Source: an uncultured Prevotella sp. (GTDB taxonomy: Bacteria; Bacteroidota; Bacteroidia; Bacteroidales; Bacteroidaceae). Taken from it: a stretch of DNA of 64,000 nt. The position numbers were made by a program, and so were the translations under genes. Below the pieces are notes generated by a model. The model searched no databases, was not told the origin of the DNA, and saw nothing but the letters and a program-made list of their open reading frames with translations. The first letter of the stretch is position 1. Each line of letters begins with the position of its first letter. Location of the stretch: positions 23,776 through 87,775 of the forward strand of contig CALCVP010000079.1 of NCBI GenBank assembly GCA_937907705.1. Reading direction: 5' to 3'. Of this stretch, positions 8,253 through 18,912 are shown one piece after another.

Positions 8253-8416
8253 TTATTCTGCTTTTTATAGAATACGAATAATTGAGCAACTTTACCTAAA
8301 GACAAGTAAGTATTTACAATCTACTTCTGCCAATAAACCACATATCGGCAATGATGTACATCATAAAACGGTACAACATCTACGCCACTGTCTGTACGAA
8401 AATGTAATGGAGCTGT

Positions 8417-10153
8417 CTACTTAAAGCTCTTCACACCTTTTATATGTGATTGCGTATCGGCAGATGCCGGAATCTTAAAGTTAAAAGTATAGTAGTCATT
8501 ATATTTTGCAGGGTCGCTAAACGGATGCTCAACATGGTCTAACATGCCTGCCATGACTACAGGACCGTACACAAGTGCCATCCTCGAAGCATCGCCCTTT
8601 ACAGGTTGCTCACACAATTGCATGCCAAAGTTCACTTCCACTTTGTCGCCAGCCTTCCAAAGCCGTGTTATTGCCACATATCCATCATTACCCTTTGCAG
8701 CCTTCACCTTTTTTCCATTCACTTTTACTTCCACCTTTGTAGCCCATGACGGGTAACGCAAACGAAAGGCAAAACTCTTTGGCTTGCCGGCTATGGTAAA
8801 GGTTGTAGTAGATGCAGAAGGAAAAGCAGTCTGCTGAATGACTGACGTACCATTCCAATCTACTTGGGACGGAATAAAGAGATTGGCATAAAGTGCATTG
8901 TCCGAGTGGAAATAAATGCTTGAAGCATACTTCACATGACTCTCAAAGCCACTGCCTACACAGCACCAAAAACTGCTGTCGCGTGTGGAATACAGGCGAT
9001 AGGCACCTGTCTGCAATGGAGTGAAATAACAAACCATGGACGATTCAGGGTCTTGTTGCCCAAGAATATGGTTATAGAGTGCACGCTCATAATAGTCTGC
9101 TATACGGCTGTCCGGTTTCCAGGAAAAGAGATGGTCGGCAAGTTTCAGCAGATTGAACGTGCAACAGTTCTCACCGTCGTATCCTGACAGATGCTTGCTT
9201 TGCTCCAACGGTTTGAAGAGGTGCTCCTTGTCAGACAGTTCACCTGTGCAAAAGGCATGATCGTTTACCAATGTCCAAAACAGCAATTCGGCCGCCTTGC
9301 GACTGTCTCTATTGCCAAACAGCTCATAGTTGCGCGCCTCACCGAGGAGTTTCGGTATGAAGGTATTAGCATGGTTGGTGCCAAGGTCGTTGTTGCCTGC
9401 CTTCAGAGGGTCTATCTTCTCATTGTGGTAGAAGTACTTAGCCACCCAAAGATATTTCTCATCCTTGGTCAAGGCATACAGTTCATACATCGTTTCGTTG
9501 AAGCCGCCAAACTCATTGCGTATCATCTTCTTCCTGGTTTCCTCAGAAAGTGGTTTCAGTTTGTTGTAAGCCCAATCGCCCATACGCTTTGCCATAGCCA
9601 AAGCCGTATCGTTGCCGCACAGTTGGTACTGGTCTATCAGTCCTTGTACAATTTTATGGAGTGTATAGAACGGTGCCCAGACTGCCTTGCCTTGGATATT
9701 TCGGTCGATGAGACCTTCGGCAAAGACACTCAGATAACCACCTCTGCCGTATGCTTGTTGCACTTTGTTGAGTCCATTGACAATACTGTCTGCCTTCGTC
9801 TTTACAGCCTGTGAGTTGGTTTGAGCGTAAAGCGTAGCGTATGCCGAGAGCAGATGCCCAGTGATGTGTCCGCGAAGGTCGCAGTCGAGCGATTCCCAAC
9901 CGCCAAGTTTCTTCACGGTCATGTAGCCACCCTCACGGCTTGACCATGCTCCGCTTGTATTACGGAAACTCTGCAAAAGGCGGTCAACCGGAATGGACAT
10001 CACCCATGCTGAATCTCGCTGCATGTTCTCAGTAAAACGCGATGGCAACAAATGCACTTGCGACAAAGGAAAAGGCTCTGCAACTTGCTTGGCTTGCAAC
10101 GGCAGGACCATCGCAGACAATGCCAGCAAAGATACGGATAAAAACTTGTTCAT
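8417..10153 (-). CDS. GH127 family beta-L-arabinofuranosidase
   Basis: 578 residues, signal peptide MNKFLSVSLLALSAMVLPLQA. GH127 (formerly DUF1680) enzymes release terminal beta-L-arabinofuranose and use a zinc-bound cysteine nucleophile. The expected ligand set is visible: Glu and Cys in YDGENCCTFN near residue 325, and the paired Cys of FWCCVGSGFESH near 395, matching the Glu-Cys-Cys-Cys arrangement of HypBA1. The N-terminal barrel shows WESLDCDLRGHITGHLLSA near 85, typical of the family. The C-terminal beta-sandwich is short, so the protein is at the low end of family length but looks complete. Related activities (GH146, GH142) share the fold. It lies 17 bases upstream of the DUF4861-side gap and just downstream of the GH51 remnant. 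Confidence 0.85.
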   Translation of the reverse strand: MNKFLSVSLLALSAMVLPLQAKQVAEPFPLSQVHLLPSRFTENMQRDSAWVMSIPVDRLLQSFRNTSGAWSSREGGYMTVKKLGGWESLDCDLRGHITGHLLSAYATLYAQTNSQAVKTKADSIVNGLNKVQQAYGRGGYLSVFAEGLIDRNIQGKAVWAPFYTLHKIVQGLIDQYQLCGNDTALAMAKRMGDWAYNKLKPLSEETRKKMIRNEFGGFNETMYELYALTKDEKYLWVAKYFYHNEKIDPLKAGNNDLGTNHANTFIPKLLGEARNYELFGNRDSRKAAELLFWTLVNDHAFCTGELSDKEHLFKPLEQSKHLSGYDGENCCTFNLLKLADHLFSWKPDSRIADYYERALYNHILGQQDPESSMVCYFTPLQTGAYRLYSTRDSSFWCCVGSGFESHVKYASSIYFHSDNALYANLFIPSQVDWNGTSVIQQTAFPSASTTTFTIAGKPKSFAFRLRYPSWATKVEVKVNGKKVKAAKGNDGYVAITRLWKAGDKVEVNFGMQLCEQPVKGDASRMALVYGPVVMAGMLDHVEHPFSDPAKYNDYYTFNFKIPASADTQSHIKGVKSFK

Positions 10154-10170
10154 ATTTATCTGTTTGTTTA

Positions 10171-12371
10171 TTAATCATATAGTTCAAACACTTCCGCACT
10201 ACGGCCACCAACTGAAAACATGCGGTTACCAAAGCCTTTTACCTGCAAGTTAAGCTTGCCAGGCAAGGCATTGACCACCTTGAGCCAGGTCTTGCCTGTC
10301 TTGGAGTTTTTCACTACGCTCCAACCCACATATTTCTTCAATTCGGCGGGCAAGTCAAGACGGGATGCTATGTAAGTATCACCCGCATGCTGTCCAAACA
10401 TACGCTGCATCTTGTAACTCTCACTCTCTCTTGCATGACTGTTGTCAAAGTAAATCATGTCTGGCTTCCAGTTGCTGTAACCATCCTTACACAGAAGAGG
10501 GGCGTAAGAAGTCATCTCCACTATATCTCCATTCCGCTCCACATTACAGAGACAAATGCCCTCTGCCAACGCATTATCCAATGCATCCTTACCATGCGCA
10601 GCATATTCGCCAAGATATACCTTAGGAGCTTTGCGGTCATAGTTGTCATAGTACTCTTGATGGTTGACAAACCATCCTGGCTGCTCATAATAGTGCTCAT
10701 CCACAGCATCTATTATATGTTTGTTTTCTTTTGCTATCTTCCATCCTTCAGTATAGTCAGACGATGGAACATGAAAAGGACCGACATTGGAAATATTCAT
10801 AAAATCCCAACTGGCGTGTCTGATGATACCTCCAGATATTGAGAGCCGGCTTGCGGTCTTTCAGTGGACCTATGCTCTCTTTCCAATGATAGATGTTGTC
10901 AAGCCCTTGACCATGAAGCATGCATCCACTGGGGAAACGTACAAAGCGCGGATGAAGGTCTGCTATCAATTCTGCCAAGTCCTTACGAAGACCGTGTCTC
11001 TTGTAGGTATCCGTTGGCTTCAGGCTCACAAGATCTACTGCCACCTTTCCTTTACCCTCAGGCAATATGGCAAAACGTATGCCCTTGCTGTCAGCCACTT
11101 TACCTTGACACGCTCCGTTAACAGTCAGCTTGGTCTTGTATTCTGTCCATTCTCTACCCGACACCTTCAGTTTGGCCTGCGCAATAATATTTCTGTCATT
11201 GTCCACAAGTGCCACAGACAGTATCTTCTTCTTGACATCTATGTTGCGGGCATAGAGACATACATTATAGTCAGCATTCTGTTTGACAGCAAAGCCATCC
11301 CACCCGATATTGTAGACTGGCTCTGATGATAAAATGGCATAATGGGGATTGTTCTGACTGACACCATTCTCCACAGAAACGGCAGCCTCAACTTTATCAT
11401 CAGAAGTAAGGCTGATGCCTTCCCATGCTGTTGTAGCATTCCACTGTTGCTTGCGGTCTTCCTTGTTGTATTCAAAATCACCGTTTTGAAGCATCTCAGC
11501 ATAAAGACCTCCATCCGCAGCACGATTTATATCTTCAAAGAACACGCCAATTAGCTTGTCTGATATACGGTGGGTTTTGGATGTCTGTATCTCAATGGTG
11601 GCATTCAGCTCACTCTCTGTCTTTGGAACTTGCCAAATATTTTCCTCTTTTTCTCTCGCTATTTTCTTAAACCACTGACGAATATCTTCAAGATGAGCAG
11701 AATGTATATCAAACCTGCAACCCTGAATCTCCTTGCCATTGATGCTTGCCACATCTCTTTGCCAAAGGGTATCGTTGGCAGATAACTCTTGTGTATCTTC
11801 CTTAAAGGTGCGGAAATCACGGGACGACCATACACATCGCTTGCCACTGGATGTTTTCAAGTATATGTCGAAATTGCCGTCAGCAACCTCGCAAGCAGCA
11901 ACCTCTGTTATCCCTTTTTCCTTTACAATAGGATAATCTTGCGGACGCCAAGTCAGCAAATCTTCAGAATACGCTACGGCAAACTGTGGAGAATAACTGT
12001 TCAGGCTCCATAATGCGCGCCATGTACCGTCGCTGGCTCTCACCACAAACGGATTATACATCTTTCTCTCTGCCCCATGGACCTTAGTCCGAGCTACAGA
12101 GTTGGCCTACGTCTACCCATCGCTTGTCTGCTGTGAGATAAGCAAGGTGCAAGCCTTTGGCTGGATCTGGTGAATAGACGAATATTTGACAGGTTGAGTC
12201 GTTACCATTTATTTTGTAGGCTGGCTCTTCTGTATCTATGGTGCGAGAAACTTTTGCCGTAATGTCGGCAGTCTTGTGCAACTTGACACGTGGCTTCCTT
12301 GCAGGAGTCAATGCCATAGTCTGTATAGCTACAAGAGCTACTGGTATGAGAAATAGTCTATGCTTCATCAA
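10171..12371 (-). pseudogene. GH51 alpha-L-arabinofuranosidase, disrupted by a stop, a frameshift and an internal deletion
   Basis: Three open segments together make one gene. Segment 1 (12371-12084) holds a signal peptide and the start of a GH43-like N-terminal domain; it ends at TAA (12084-12086), in SSD-stop-GPWG where family members would have SSDYGPWG. Segment 2 (12061-10757) resumes in another frame (MYNPFVVRASDGTW), so a shift lies between 12062 and 12083, in an AG-rich run. It continues into GH51 (GVFFEDINRAADGGLYAEM) up to LGFYEYF. Segment 3 (down to 10171) resumes at NVGPFHVPSSDYTEGW and carries VDEHYYEQPGWF and VYLGEYA with the nucleophile Glu. About 95-100 residues that normally lie between FYEYF and VGPF, including the acid/base Glu of the GNE motif, are missing, and the junction (10757-10800) also changes frame. 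No active enzyme is expected. Flanking operon genes are intact. Confidence 0.85.
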
Positions 12372-12410
12372 TCAATGCTCCGTTAAATTAATTCTGAACA
12401 CCTACTTTAT

Positions 12411-13817
12411 TTACTTTATTACGATATCTTTGTTCAAATCGATGCGTAACGGCTGCACCGCTCCTTTATACTTACTGTCGGCATCAGCCACGGCAACTAC
12501 CCAACATGTGAACGAGCGGCGTGGATTGTCCCATCCAGCTTCATAGGGATATACCTCAAAAGTGGTGTCGTTGACCTTACGCAACGGTCCGCAGACAACC
12601 TCTATATGTGGAGTCTTCGTACCATGTTCACCCGTTAAAGAAGCATGTGATACATCAGTGTACACAGCTTTCAGCTGTATGCGGTTGCCAGACTCTATCT
12701 TTATCTGCATGCCTCCTTGTGCCTTTTCATTGAAAGGTATCAACAGTCCTTGATACTCAAAGCCCACATACTGTACTTTCTTGCCGGCAGTCTCCTTGTA
12801 AAGAGCTTCTGTCAAGTCTGCCATCTCTTTGTCAAAATACCAAAAAGCATCATGCTTGTCTCCCTTATATTGGGCGTAAGGAGCGGGTTGAAGACGTAAA
12901 GCGTTGATATTCTCTGGAGCCTTACCCTTGTCTGCTCCATCCGTACCTATCATGTCTGAATGGAAGCGCTCGGCAAGCCAACCGTCCTTTGGATTTAGCT
13001 TCTTGAGTCTGATTTCATCATTGGCATCCCCTTTGAATGCTGTTCCAACACCATTCAAACGCTGTTCGATTGCCTTTTGAATGAACTTGGCTACATAATC
13101 GGCCGTTCTGTCGCCACAGTCGAAATGCCCCCGACCGGTATCGCAGAGAAATGAAATGCAACTGTTGGGGTACATCATACGGAAAGCAAGGGCAGGATTG
13201 ACACGAGCCTCCCACCACTCATACTCGGCCTCTACCATAAGTCCTGGTATGCCATCAATGTTGCGGTTTCTGCCCCACTCCACATTGGCTGCGCCAAAAC
13301 CACAAAGATTGGTACGTGGTGCATCGCCATGGAATGAGATGATGCAGAGTGTACGGTCAGGATTCCATGCGGCAAAGTTCCAAGGAAATGTAGCTTGAGC
13401 AGAATGGCCAAGAGGAATAATGGGTACTTTGGCAATTTCTTTGTGTCCACTTTGGTCTGCTATGTCTGTTATCATATTCTCAAAGACCGTCTGACAACCT
13501 GACTGCGGATCCCAATTATTGTTGAACGCAGGAGCAACCCACAGCATTGCCACTCCAAGTTTCTTCATTTTTGCTTGAAAATGAGGATTCTTGTAAATTG
13601 CCTCTTCTGTCATATTTTGCTGTGAAAAAACTACAGTTTTCACGCTCTTGCAACCATCGGGCACCCACAGATAAGCCACGAGAGCCTTGCCAGTCTCTGG
13701 TGAGATATAACCGCGAAGCTCTACCGACCACTGAAACATGCCACTACCCCCTACACCAACTGCGGAAGCTATAATGGGCAAAAAAAACAAAATTAAAGAA
13801 AAAAATATATTTCTCAT
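12411..13817 (-). CDS. Secreted alpha/beta-hydrolase, putative carbohydrate esterase
   Basis: 468 residues with signal peptide MRNIFFSLILFFLPIIASA. An alpha/beta-hydrolase nucleophile elbow is visible as PLGHSAQATFPWNFA near residue 135 (Ser in GHSAQ). A likely His sits in CDTGRGHFDCGD near 225. The N-terminal part (VAYLWVPDGCKSVKTVVFSQQNM) fits an esterase of the PHB-depolymerase/acetyl-esterase type, and the C-terminal 150 residues look like a beta domain. In this operon it plausibly removes acetyl or feruloyl groups, which is inference from context. It lies 13 bases downstream of the GH97 gene. I do not recognise an exact CAZy family. Confidence 0.65.
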   Translation of the reverse strand: MRNIFFSLILFFLPIIASAVGVGGSGMFQWSVELRGYISPETGKALVAYLWVPDGCKSVKTVVFSQQNMTEEAIYKNPHFQAKMKKLGVAMLWVAPAFNNNWDPQSGCQTVFENMITDIADQSGHKEIAKVPIIPLGHSAQATFPWNFAAWNPDRTLCIISFHGDAPRTNLCGFGAANVEWGRNRNIDGIPGLMVEAEYEWWEARVNPALAFRMMYPNSCISFLCDTGRGHFDCGDRTADYVAKFIQKAIEQRLNGVGTAFKGDANDEIRLKKLNPKDGWLAERFHSDMIGTDGADKGKAPENINALRLQPAPYAQYKGDKHDAFWYFDKEMADLTEALYKETAGKKVQYVGFEYQGLLIPFNEKAQGGMQIKIESGNRIQLKAVYTDVSHASLTGEHGTKTPHIEVVCGPLRKVNDTTFEVYPYEAGWDNPRRSFTCWVVAVADADSKYKGAVQPLRIDLNKDIVIK

Positions 13818-13830
13818 TGCTTTGGAATAT

Positions 13831-15759
13831 TTATTGTTCTACAAACCTTAGGGCAGCACCACCCGATGCTTGCAGATGAAGCTTTATAGCCTTTCCCGCC
13901 TTGACGGTTGTTTTATACGAAGAGACCTTGGTACGAGTATTCAAAGTAGGATCATCATTATATATTTCAACCTGATACTTCTTGCCTTTGGTAAGGAAAT
14001 CAACTGTATTGACAGTTATATCACGAGCCGTCAAGCCATTCATGACTCCTACAAACCATTCTTTTCCTGAGCGGCGTGCCTGAACGATATATTCGCCTGG
14101 CTCGCCTGCCAACGCCTTGCTTTCATCCCATACCGTAGGACAATGTTTCCAAAAGTCAAGTTCTTGCTCGCCTTTGTAAGCATTGGGCAAGTCATACCAA
14201 TAAAGGAATGTTACAGGACTATAGTATACAACTGGCATGGTCAGCTGGTGAGCTTTAGTGTTCTTTACACGTCCATTGAAATAACACGGAGTATAGTCGG
14301 CCGGTCCACACAGAAAGCGTGTGAACGGCAATATGGTGTTGTGCTCTGCATCGGGCATCTCTTCATTGCCGCCAATACCTTCTTGTGTCATGAGGTTGGG
14401 ATAGGTGCGACTCCACCCCGTAGGGCGGTACTCATCGTGAATGTCAACCATGATATGATGGGCGGCACACTTGCGCACAGCATTGTGGAGCCATGTGGTC
14501 CACTCCTGCGAACCTATCTGCACAAAGCCGAACTTTATGCCACTGATGTCCCACTGCTCATAGAGTGGCAGAATGCGGTCAAGTTCCTGTGAAAGAGCAC
14601 GCTGATTGACATATACCCACACGCCAATACCCTTGCTTTTGGCATACCGGCAGAGCTTAGGCATGTCAAAATCTCGGTTGTCTGCCACCTTCATTGCCGA
14701 TGAAGACATCTTCATCTCCGGTCCGTACCAGCCTGCATCAAGCTCTATATACTGAAGTCCACGGTCCACACAGAAGTCTACAGCCTCCATAGCAGTTTTC
14801 ATGTCAAGCCTACATACACGGAAAGCCTTGCCTGGACGAATCCATTCCTTGGCATCTGCAATCTTGTCAGGTTCGTTAAGGTTCAGCACCATCTGCTTGT
14901 TGTTGATCAAGTCAATGGCCTTCTCACCCACCATAATATAGCGCCACGGCATGTCGTAGGCAGTAATGACATCTGCAGAGTCATACATGGACAACTGCAA
15001 TTTGTTGTCATCAACCAACTTCAGTTTTCCACGTACAAAGTCGGTCAAGGCAGCCTCACCTATTGCAGCATACAAACCGTTGGCAAGATGCAATGTAAGT
15101 GGACGCTCTGCTTCATTACGCCATGCTGGCTCACTCTTCAAAAGCTTTACACGCTCAGCATGCGCCTGTGCCCATGCATAGTGCCAAGCCTCGGCACCGG
15201 GAACAAACGTAAATGAGGTCAAATCATCGGTAATGTGCATAAAGAGACCGTTGGTTGCCTCCGGAAAATGGTAACGCACCGCTATGCCCTCATTGTAGGC
15301 ACGCACCACAACATCAAACAGATACTGCTGGCGCTTGTCGTAACCATCACTGTTAGCACCATGACTGCCCCCCTTGATAAAGTGGAGCGTCATCTGGTTA
15401 TAGCGGTCGCGTATAGTTGCATACTCTCCATAGACTGGAGTCCATGTAGTGTCTATACTTTCACGAGACACATGCTGAAGCCGCATACCTACCGTCCACA
15501 CATGGTTTGTATCAACGGGAATACCCATTGCCGACTCCACAAGGTGATTGTCTATATTGACGCCAAGCTCACCTGTCTCAACAACTGTTTTGCCATTGTA
15601 AGTAAGCGAATAAGTAAGCCGCCTATTCTTTTGGGTAAATACAAATGAATACTTGCCATCGGGCGACTGGAGTGTCTCCTGGGCATGAACGGTCATGGCT
15701 GTCATAAGCAAAGAAAAGGCAAACGACAGACGATGAAAATATTTAGATAGGTGGTTCAT
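13831..15759 (-). CDS. GH97 family glycoside hydrolase
   Basis: 642 residues with a signal peptide ending MTVHAQ. It has the GH97 order: N-terminal beta-sandwich (QSPDGKYSFVF), central TIM barrel (LQYIELDAGWYGPE near residue 340, GIKFGFVQIGSQEW near 405, MVDIHDEYRPTGWSRTYPNLMTQEG near 435) and a short C-terminal beta domain. GH97 contains retaining alpha-galactosidases and beta-L-arabinopyranosidases, and inverting alpha-glucosidases such as SusB. The position where retaining members have the nucleophile (KxDF) reads KFGF here, and the HETSAS-type base loop of SusB is replaced by VNQRALSQ, so activity cannot be assigned. The Glu in TQEGIGG matches the general acid. It lies 61 bases after the lyase gene and 13 bases before the esterase. 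Confidence 0.85.
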   Translation of the reverse strand: MNHLSKYFHRLSFAFSLLMTAMTVHAQETLQSPDGKYSFVFTQKNRRLTYSLTYNGKTVVETGELGVNIDNHLVESAMGIPVDTNHVWTVGMRLQHVSRESIDTTWTPVYGEYATIRDRYNQMTLHFIKGGSHGANSDGYDKRQQYLFDVVVRAYNEGIAVRYHFPEATNGLFMHITDDLTSFTFVPGAEAWHYAWAQAHAERVKLLKSEPAWRNEAERPLTLHLANGLYAAIGEAALTDFVRGKLKLVDDNKLQLSMYDSADVITAYDMPWRYIMVGEKAIDLINNKQMVLNLNEPDKIADAKEWIRPGKAFRVCRLDMKTAMEAVDFCVDRGLQYIELDAGWYGPEMKMSSSAMKVADNRDFDMPKLCRYAKSKGIGVWVYVNQRALSQELDRILPLYEQWDISGIKFGFVQIGSQEWTTWLHNAVRKCAAHHIMVDIHDEYRPTGWSRTYPNLMTQEGIGGNEEMPDAEHNTILPFTRFLCGPADYTPCYFNGRVKNTKAHQLTMPVVYYSPVTFLYWYDLPNAYKGEQELDFWKHCPTVWDESKALAGEPGEYIVQARRSGKEWFVGVMNGLTARDITVNTVDFLTKGKKYQVEIYNDDPTLNTRTKVSSYKTTVKAGKAIKLHLQASGGAALRFVEQ

Positions 15760-15820
15760 ATTAGGATTATCGAAAATAATATTAGAGCTAAATTTGAACT
15801 GTATTAGAAGTACATTGTAA

Positions 15821-18167
15821 TTACATTATAACTTCACCACTTTCTTTGCAAACAATGCGTTGCTGCTCGCCATCCTTCAACTTCACTATAATGCCTACGC
15901 TTCCTTCCTCTTTAGGTTCAAAGAAATCTACAGATGCAATGTCTCCTGGCTCTGTGTCAGAACTCGGCTCATACACAGCCACAAACGGACGTGTCCACGC
16001 CTCGCCCTTCTGTCGTGCCACAAACGTGAGCACCGGTTGATCAATAACCTTGTATGGTTGGTTAGGCATACGCTCATATTCAAGGTTGACGGGTGACAAA
16101 GCCTTGAACACGGTGCGATCCTTCTCAGGCTTCATCCACATTGTCATCGTTATCTTGTACTGTCCGTCCATAGCCTTGACAACATTCTCATCTGTTATGT
16201 CGGTAACAAACTGTGTCTTGACAACAGCACCGTTCATATCTGCACACTCCTTATTATATATATAGCTGTATGCATAGAGGTGTCCACCGGCAAAAGCAAG
16301 TTCTTCGGTAGACCGCATGTCGAGTGGTTTGTCTGTTGCAGCATCGGCAACGGTCATTGTCTGTCCGAGGTTATGGTAGAAATAATCGTGTGTCTTGTCG
16401 CCCCCCTCTTTCTTGCGGCTGCGAAACACGTCAATATAATAGCCACCCTTGTCTGAAGTCTTGACAACGGCAGTGGTGCGCTGCTGCTGCGACTGTGTCT
16501 CCGGTTCTACAAAGCTCACCGTAGCGTATGTCATGCGCTCTTTCTGCTCGGCAATCGTCTTGCTTGAAGGTTGTTCTACCGACACTTTAGGGGAAGAAGC
16601 TATCACCTTAAAGGCATGTTGCGACATCATCACAGGATAGCTCGATACTCCATCGACCACCACTGTATTGTGGGCAGGCATCTGAGAGTAATACTCCGAA
16701 TAGTCAAGCCCACTGTAAAGATGCTTTCCAATGCCTGCATCGGGTCCCAATACATATCCTTTGCCGTAAAGCTCCAAAGAAATGCCGTTGGCATGGGCAT
16801 GATTGCCAAAGCTCGCATTAAGTGATGCCATCAAGTCATGTTGCTTGTCCATGCCTGTACGCATGGCAATCCAAGAAACATTGGGCGCATAGAACAGGGT
16901 GCTCGTGTAGCGTTCTATCTCTGTCAACGGTGCATCAGTTGCCACGGCACTCTTCAGCGCGTTCATGTCTGCCATGAGCGACTTTTTCTTATGGCGAGAG
17001 GCATACTTCAATATATTGTCAATGCCACTTATGTTAAGATAGCCTGGATGCGTATCGCCAAAGCCCGCAATCATACGATTGGGAAACAGATACTCTGCAG
17101 AGGTTTTCACGCCGTCAATCAATATCGGGCGTTTGGTAAAGAGGTCTATGTCTGCCTTTTCGTCAAGCATGTTGGCAAAGCCGCATATTGTGCCGAGCAC
17201 AGTAGTACTGTATCCCGGCGACTCATACCAAGTCTTGGCATTCTTGTCAAAGCCAAAGTCAATGAGCTTGGCAATGCTCCACTGGCGTATACTGTTTTGG
17301 TTGACGATATAATCCAGATAATACTGTTTCCCTTTGCCGTCGGCATAAGCATTGTTGTCCTGCAAGACAAGAGCTATCTTCACAATAAAATCAGCCTGAA
17401 ACAAATCCCAGTTATTGTGGGGCACTCCATTGGCTATGATATTTTCCGCCCACTTTTTTAAGCCTGCCTCTATTACAGGCTGGTCGGCTTTCACAAGATT
17501 CTTGATTAGCGGATACATCTGCGTTAGCTCATTGATAATGTCTTCATGTATTCACCTCAAATGTGGTCATACCCACGAGTGTCTGTTGATGACCGTGATT
17601 GAGATCTATCGGCACGTTGCGACCAGCAATGCCCTTCATATACACGTCAAACACCTTGGCTGCCATCTGTCCGTAACGCTCGTCGCCCGTGGCTGCATAG
17701 ATGCGGGCTGCATCACGTGCAATGCCCATTATCTGTCGGTTAACACTCTGAATGTTGCATCCTGTCTTTGAGGGATGAGCTTTTTCCATCTTTCCCGAAG
17801 CTTTATCAATGTAGGTAACATCACCTTGCCCGTCGTCATCATACGGCACGATATCCTCAAGGCGCGGACGGTTATACTGCGAATCCGTTCCGCGTGTTCC
17901 AGCATATTTTACCGTAGGTTCTGCTGCACGTTCACCACCAGGCTTGGCAAACGACTCGCCATTGACATATACATCTGTGGCATGAGTGGCCCAATACATT
18001 TGCAAACGTGAGTAGAGCCAGTCGGGCTGCTGCTCCACAAGCTTAAGATACTTCTCGGTGGAAGTCTTGAGTTTAACAATCTCCGGGTTTTCCACCTTTT
18101 TCTTTGCCGATGTTACAAAACACGATATCAGCAACAATACTACTATGTATATACCTTTATGCTTCAT
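15821..18167 (-). pseudogene. Heparinase II/III-type polysaccharide lyase, single-base frameshift
   Basis: Starts at ATG 18167 (MKHKGIYIVVLLLISCFVTSA, a signal peptide). The frame from there ends at TGA 17544-17546 after GMTTFEVNT. Removing one A (plus-strand T doublet 17551-17552) turns this into FEV-IHEDIINELTQMYPLIKN and joins it smoothly to the frame that runs to 15821, giving about 780 residues. The N-terminal half is the alpha-helical toroid (ADFIVKIALVLQDNNAYA, YESPGYS). The C-terminal half is the heparinase II/III-like beta-sandwich (SFGNHAHANGISLELYGKG near residue 470). Such lyases cut uronate linkages and yield the unsaturated ends that GH88 removes. It is the first gene of the operon. 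The lesion may be real, slippage or a sequencing error; the exact PL family is not identified. Confidence 0.7.
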
Positions 18168-18238
18168 CTTATATATTATTAAATGAGTAACAGCTGAAAA
18201 ACAACACGGCAGGCAAGCCATAGACACTTGGCATAGTA

Positions 18239-18246
18239 CAAAGATA
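18239..18246 (-). promoter_or_regulatory. Putative -7 element for the GH operon
   Basis: CAAAGATA, read TATCTTTG on the minus strand, matches TAnnTTTG 72 bases upstream of the lyase ATG. No good -33 element is seen, which is common for activator-dependent PUL promoters. Confidence 0.45.
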
Positions 18247-18374
18247 AACAAAGAAGCTTGTTAAAAAGGACATTTATACTATATCATAACGTAAAGACAA
18301 ATCAACAACCTCACTTTGCCTCACACGCTATGTCATGTTTCAAGCAATATGCCATGCACGTTGATGCCACAATC

Positions 18375-18890
18375 TTACATGACCTTTTTCATCATAGTCC
18401 TTACTTGCTTGCGCGATGTGAAAAGCTGGGCTTCAACCGTACGCTTTGACACGTTGAGTTTCTCAGCAATGTCGCCGACAGGCATATCATCAAAGAAACT
18501 CATGCGATAAACTTTTGCACAAGCAGGCGACAGCCGCTCAATGGAGCGATTGACAATGGTAAGCGTCTCGTGATATTCTGCCACACGTTCAACGTTGCTG
18601 TGCTGAAGCTCCATCTCATACTTCTTACTCTCTTCCATCTGATGACGGAAGATGCGTCGACGCAACACATCTTTTATCTTGTTGGCTGCAATAGTAAAGG
18701 CAAATGACTTTACTGTTGTCTCGTTAATCATGCCGTCAAAATCCATCAATTTGATGAATACCTCCTGAACAAGGTCTTCGCTCTCTTCGCGATTACCTAG
18801 ACGCGCGGTTGTAAAGTTCACGAGTTCTGCATAATAAGCTGTATAGAAATCAGCGATAAGCTGACGTTGATTGTTGGCTGTTGAATTCAT
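18375..18890 (-). CDS. ECF-family RNA polymerase sigma factor
   Basis: 171 residues, no signal peptide. Region 2 is visible as FYTAYYAELVNFTTARLGNREESEDLVQEVFIKL (residues about 15-48; the DLVQEVFIK core binds RNA polymerase), and region 4 as the C-terminal helix-turn-helix SPACAKVYRMSFFDDMPVGDIAEKLNVSKRTVEAQL. In Bacteroidales such factors usually pair with a FecR-like anti-sigma and a SusC-type transducer; no fecR gene is adjacent here, so it is a lone ECF factor between the GH operon and the HTCS. Its promoter region carries an inverted repeat (18913-18949). Whether it takes part in PUL control is unknown. Confidence 0.85.
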   Translation of the reverse strand: MNSTANNQRQLIADFYTAYYAELVNFTTARLGNREESEDLVQEVFIKLMDFDGMINETTVKSFAFTIAANKIKDVLRRRIFRHQMEESKKYEMELQHSNVERVAEYHETLTIVNRSIERLSPACAKVYRMSFFDDMPVGDIAEKLNVSKRTVEAQLFTSRKQVRTMMKKVM

Positions 18891-18912
18891 AGGTTTTTGG
18901 TTTTATGATTAT

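Noticed and set aside
10171..10800. Independent small glycosidase gene
   Set aside because: It begins in mid-domain with no signal peptide and carries only the C-terminal half of GH51; it is part of the pseudogene.
12084..12371. Short separate secreted protein of 95 residues
   Set aside because: Its sequence continues in homology and sense into the frame beginning at 12061; it is the first segment of the broken GH51 gene.
17544..18251. Stand-alone 235-residue protein
   Set aside because: It ends by frameshift inside the lyase toroid; the sense continues in the 15821-17518 frame. The first 28 codons before ATG 18167 are leader.
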